20,576 bases of DNA from Paracamarosporium sp. OC-R06-R3 (lineage: Eukaryota > Ascomycota > Dothideomycetes > Pleosporales > Didymosphaeriaceae): contig JACVRA010000680.1 of assembly GCA_019828545.1 (NCBI GenBank), positions 1 through 20,576 on the forward strand, in the 5' to 3' direction. The translations under genes were made by a program, and so were the position numbers. The notes beneath the pieces are model-generated. The model had not been told where the DNA came from. It saw nothing but the letters and a program-made list of their open reading frames with translations, and did no database searches. This document shows, in pieces, positions 18,572-20,576 of the stretch; positions within the stretch are counted from its first letter, which is position 1, and each line of letters begins with the position of its first letter.

Positions 18572-20214
18572 ATGTATGCTCGACGTCACCTCTCTTTTGT
18601 CGCAGTCGCTGCGTGTACCCTGGCCACAGCCGCATCCTATCTTTTTCCCAATTGCTCGTCCCTTATACAGTCGACATCTCTCAGCGCTCACAATGCTTTT
18701 CTCCTCAATGCGACATATTATGCCACCGGCGCATTGAATGTATCGGGAACACTTAACAAGATCTCATTTTGCGAGGTTTATGCTTCTGTCAGCTACGGTA
18801 CAAATGATTCCCTAATCTTCGCGCTCTGGTTGCCCGATACGCAGTACTCCTCACGATTTATGGCACTAGGCAACGGGGGCCAGGCAGGGGTTATAGAATA
18901 TAGCGACATGATGACCGAGTTGAATAGTGGGCTGGGCTTCGCCGTCGCTGGTGGCAACGCAGGTCACTTAGCCTCAGATAACGATGCTGGCGCCGGGCCC
19001 AGCATCGGTGCGCCTGGCGTCTATCAGCCGTACTTACACGATGAAGATCAAGTACAAGCTTGGCTTCACAACGCGATTAGCCTCCTCACGCCCGCTGCGA
19101 AGGCACTAATTAAAGACTTCTATGGAGAGGAAGCAGAGCATGCGTACTATCGTGGTTGTTCTGGCGGCGGCGCGCAGGGGTTTTCACTCGCCGAATTCCA
19201 TCCAGACCTGTTCGATGGGATTATTGCTGGTTGCCCTGCAAATTGGTTCACCCACCTCATACTAAGCTTCCTATGGAACGCACAACACACGAATGTAGGT
19301 TCACCCATCCGATCTCCTTCTCCCACTTACTGAATCACATGATGCAGACCAATGCAACATTTCTTCCTGAGCCCGTTCTCGACTTCATCCAAGCCAGGGT
19401 TATCCAAGAATGCGACATCATCGACGGCGTAGCAGACAACCTGATCGAAAATCCGCTCGCTTGCCACTTCAACATTTCCTCTTTAGCCTGCACAACAGAT
19501 ACACTCGCCATGAACGCCACGTGCCTCACGCCTCCTCAGCTTTCCGCCGTGGAAGCCATATACCAAGGGCCCGTGCGCTCAGACTTTCCCGATACGTCTC
19601 TCTTCCCTGGACTCTCACTAGGTTCAGAAGCCGGCTGGTTGCTATCCCAAGTCCAAGCCGCCCTCTCAAATGGGTTCAGCGTGCCCATACTGCAAAACCT
19701 GGTGTACCAAAACCTATCCTATGACCCCGCGACATTTAATTGGGGATCCGATGTAGACTTTCTGGATGCACGCGCCGGCCCGCTAATCGACGCAATCAGC
19801 ACTAATCTCTCTTATTTCCGCGACAGTGGTGGGAAAATGATTGTATATGCCGGCTGGGCAGATCCGAATATCGCTCCGATGTGGGCGCTCCAACATGTTG
19901 AAGCTATCACACAGAGTACGATTGGACATGAGACTATGATAGCAGAAAACGATTTCGTGAAGCTTGTCATGGTCCCCGGTGGCGGGCATTGCGGTGCGAA
20001 TATTGCGAAGTATCCATATGTACCCGCTCAGTATGCCGTTTCTTCTGCACTGGTAGAATGGGTAGAGAAAGGAAAGGAGCCGGTTGAAGGCATTAAGAGT
20101 TGGGGCCCGACGAATGGAGAAAATAGGACAAGGAGGCTCTGTACGTGGCCACAGGTTGCGAAATTGAGAAAGGGCGGAGATGTGGATGACTGGGAAAGCT
20201 ATACTTGTGGTTAA
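18572..20214 (+). CDS. Tannase/feruloyl esterase family protein
   Basis: Two exons, 18572-19294 and 19348-20214; the 53-nt intron has donor GTAGGT, a CTGAA-like branch and a GCAG acceptor, phase 0; 529 aa. A signal peptide (about 1-21) marks a secreted enzyme. The catalytic set of the tannase/feruloyl esterase family (PF07519) is complete: Cys196-Ser197 in RGCSGGGAQG, Asp413 in YAGWADPNIAP, and His455-Cys456 in VPGGGHCG (the CS-D-HC motif, with a disulfide joining the two Cys). CDIIDGVADNLIENP (263-277) matches the lid-domain calcium loop, though with Asn272 where Gly is usual. There are many N-glycosylation sequons. The enzyme would release ferulic or other hydroxycinnamic acids from plant wall esters, or gallate from tannins; substrate choice cannot be read from the sequence. 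The length fits the family. Confidence 0.92.
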
Positions 20215-20230
20215 CTGGGATAACGTGTTT

Positions 20231-20264
20231 ATAAGCGAGCGGCCACTATAAGCGAGCGGCCACC
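20231..20264. repeat. Two tandem 17-bp units in transposon terminus
   Basis: ATAAGCGAGCGGCCACT (20231-20247) is repeated at once as ATAAGCGAGCGGCCACC (20248-20264), with one difference in the last base. It sits at the outer end of the element, in the position of a terminal inverted repeat or transposase-binding site. Confidence 0.8.
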
Positions 20265-20343
20265 CCTATTAACTTTTTACGCCTTTACAGTAATCTATCT
20301 TAATAACGCAATAAGATAATTATAATATTTAAGCTGCGCTAGA

Positions 20344-20574
20344 TTAAGGAGTATCTATAGTATCTTTCTTATAGGTTCGTAAGTTATGGCCAGTCTGCCT
20401 GCAGCGGCTGCAGCGCGCTGAAGCCTGCCAACTCGTACCTGATTGCGCCTTGCCTTAGCGCGTTTCCCCCTCTAGCTGCTGCTCAACGTCTCTTTGGGCA
20501 ATAATATCCTCTGCCTCTGCCTTTGTTAAGGTGCCTTTCTGCTAGATCCTTTTCTTTTTGCGCTTTCTACGCGT
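20344..20574 (-). pseudogene. Transposase C-terminal fragment with degraded CCHC zinc knuckle
   Basis: The minus-strand frame starting at 20574 encodes a Lys/Arg-rich stretch, an acidic helix with Ala, Glu and Gln, and RCSRCRQTGHNLRTY before TAA at 20344-20346. That last piece is the C-terminal zinc knuckle (C-x2-C-x4-H-x4-C) of fungal pogo/Fot1-like transposases, with the final Cys changed to Tyr (TGC or TGT to TAT). Two internal stops, one TAG and one TAA, fall at likely Gln codons. All three changes are transitions consistent with RIP on one strand or the other. The copy cannot make an intact C-terminus. Confidence 0.75.
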
Positions 20575-20576
20575 TG

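Larger units (their letters stand above)
20231..20576 (-). mobile_element. 3' end of a second Fot1/pogo-like transposon, cut by window edge
   Basis: The terminus begins at 20231-20232 with a TA that may be the target-site duplication, followed by two tandem 17-bp units. AT-rich DNA and then the transposase C-terminus on the minus strand follow. The terminal units differ from those of the left-hand element, so the two belong to different families. The remainder, with the DDE core, lies beyond 20576. Confidence 0.7.

Noticed and set aside
1..20576. tRNA, rRNA or CRISPR array
   Set aside because: I scanned for GGTTCRANNCC T-loops and for regularly spaced repeats and found none convincing; CRISPR arrays are not expected in a fungal nuclear sequence.

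Overview
The window looks like nuclear DNA of a filamentous ascomycete. Introns are 45-86 nt with GT..AG ends and CTNAC-like branch sites, genes are single and widely spaced, and products include an AA9 lytic polysaccharide monooxygenase, a tannase/feruloyl esterase and a fungal STAND-type N-terminal domain. Two decayed pogo/Fot1-like transposons carry Gln-codon-to-stop changes of the kind left by repeat-induced point mutation (RIP). Plant-polymer enzymes suggest a plant-associated or saprotrophic species, possibly Dothideomycetes; that placement is inference.

Layout: 1-490 holds the 3' end of a RIP-decayed Fot1/pogo transposase and its terminal repeats. 617-2290 is a degenerate coding relic with several in-frame TAG codons. 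2629-4038 (+) is a four-exon gene for a 418-aa protein with a fungal STAND-type N-terminus and a ubiquitin-like domain; its frame continues past a single TGA to 4644. 5255-7805 (-) is a dynamin-family GTPase of up to 832 aa, convergent with the previous gene. 7806-10617 is gene-poor, with fossil repeats and an HNH nuclease remnant. 10618-11415 (-) is a complete secreted AA9 LPMO. 12636-13270 (-) is a two-exon conserved fungal protein of unknown function, with a TATA box and a tandem CACGTG element upstream. 14328-16297 (+) is a four-exon gene that I assembled: signal peptide, Lys/Pro-rich linker, then the C-terminal region usually found behind the GH18 domain of subgroup C chitinases, but with no GH18 domain. 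About 16921-17320 (-) is a ferric-reductase NAD-binding-domain remnant. 18572-20214 (+) is a secreted tannase/feruloyl esterase with an intact CS-D-HC catalytic set. From 20231 a second, different Fot1/pogo-like element begins, 16 bp after the esterase stop codon.

There is no operon logic. The genes read as an accessory, transposon-bordered compartment: three secreted proteins (two acting on plant cell wall polymers, one chitinase-derived), two cytoplasmic proteins of families linked in fungi and animals to self/non-self or membrane remodelling, and several decayed genes. The most unusual items are the secreted chitinase C-terminal module lacking its catalytic domain and the single stop that cuts the putative zinc-ribbon tail off the ubiquitin-like-domain protein.
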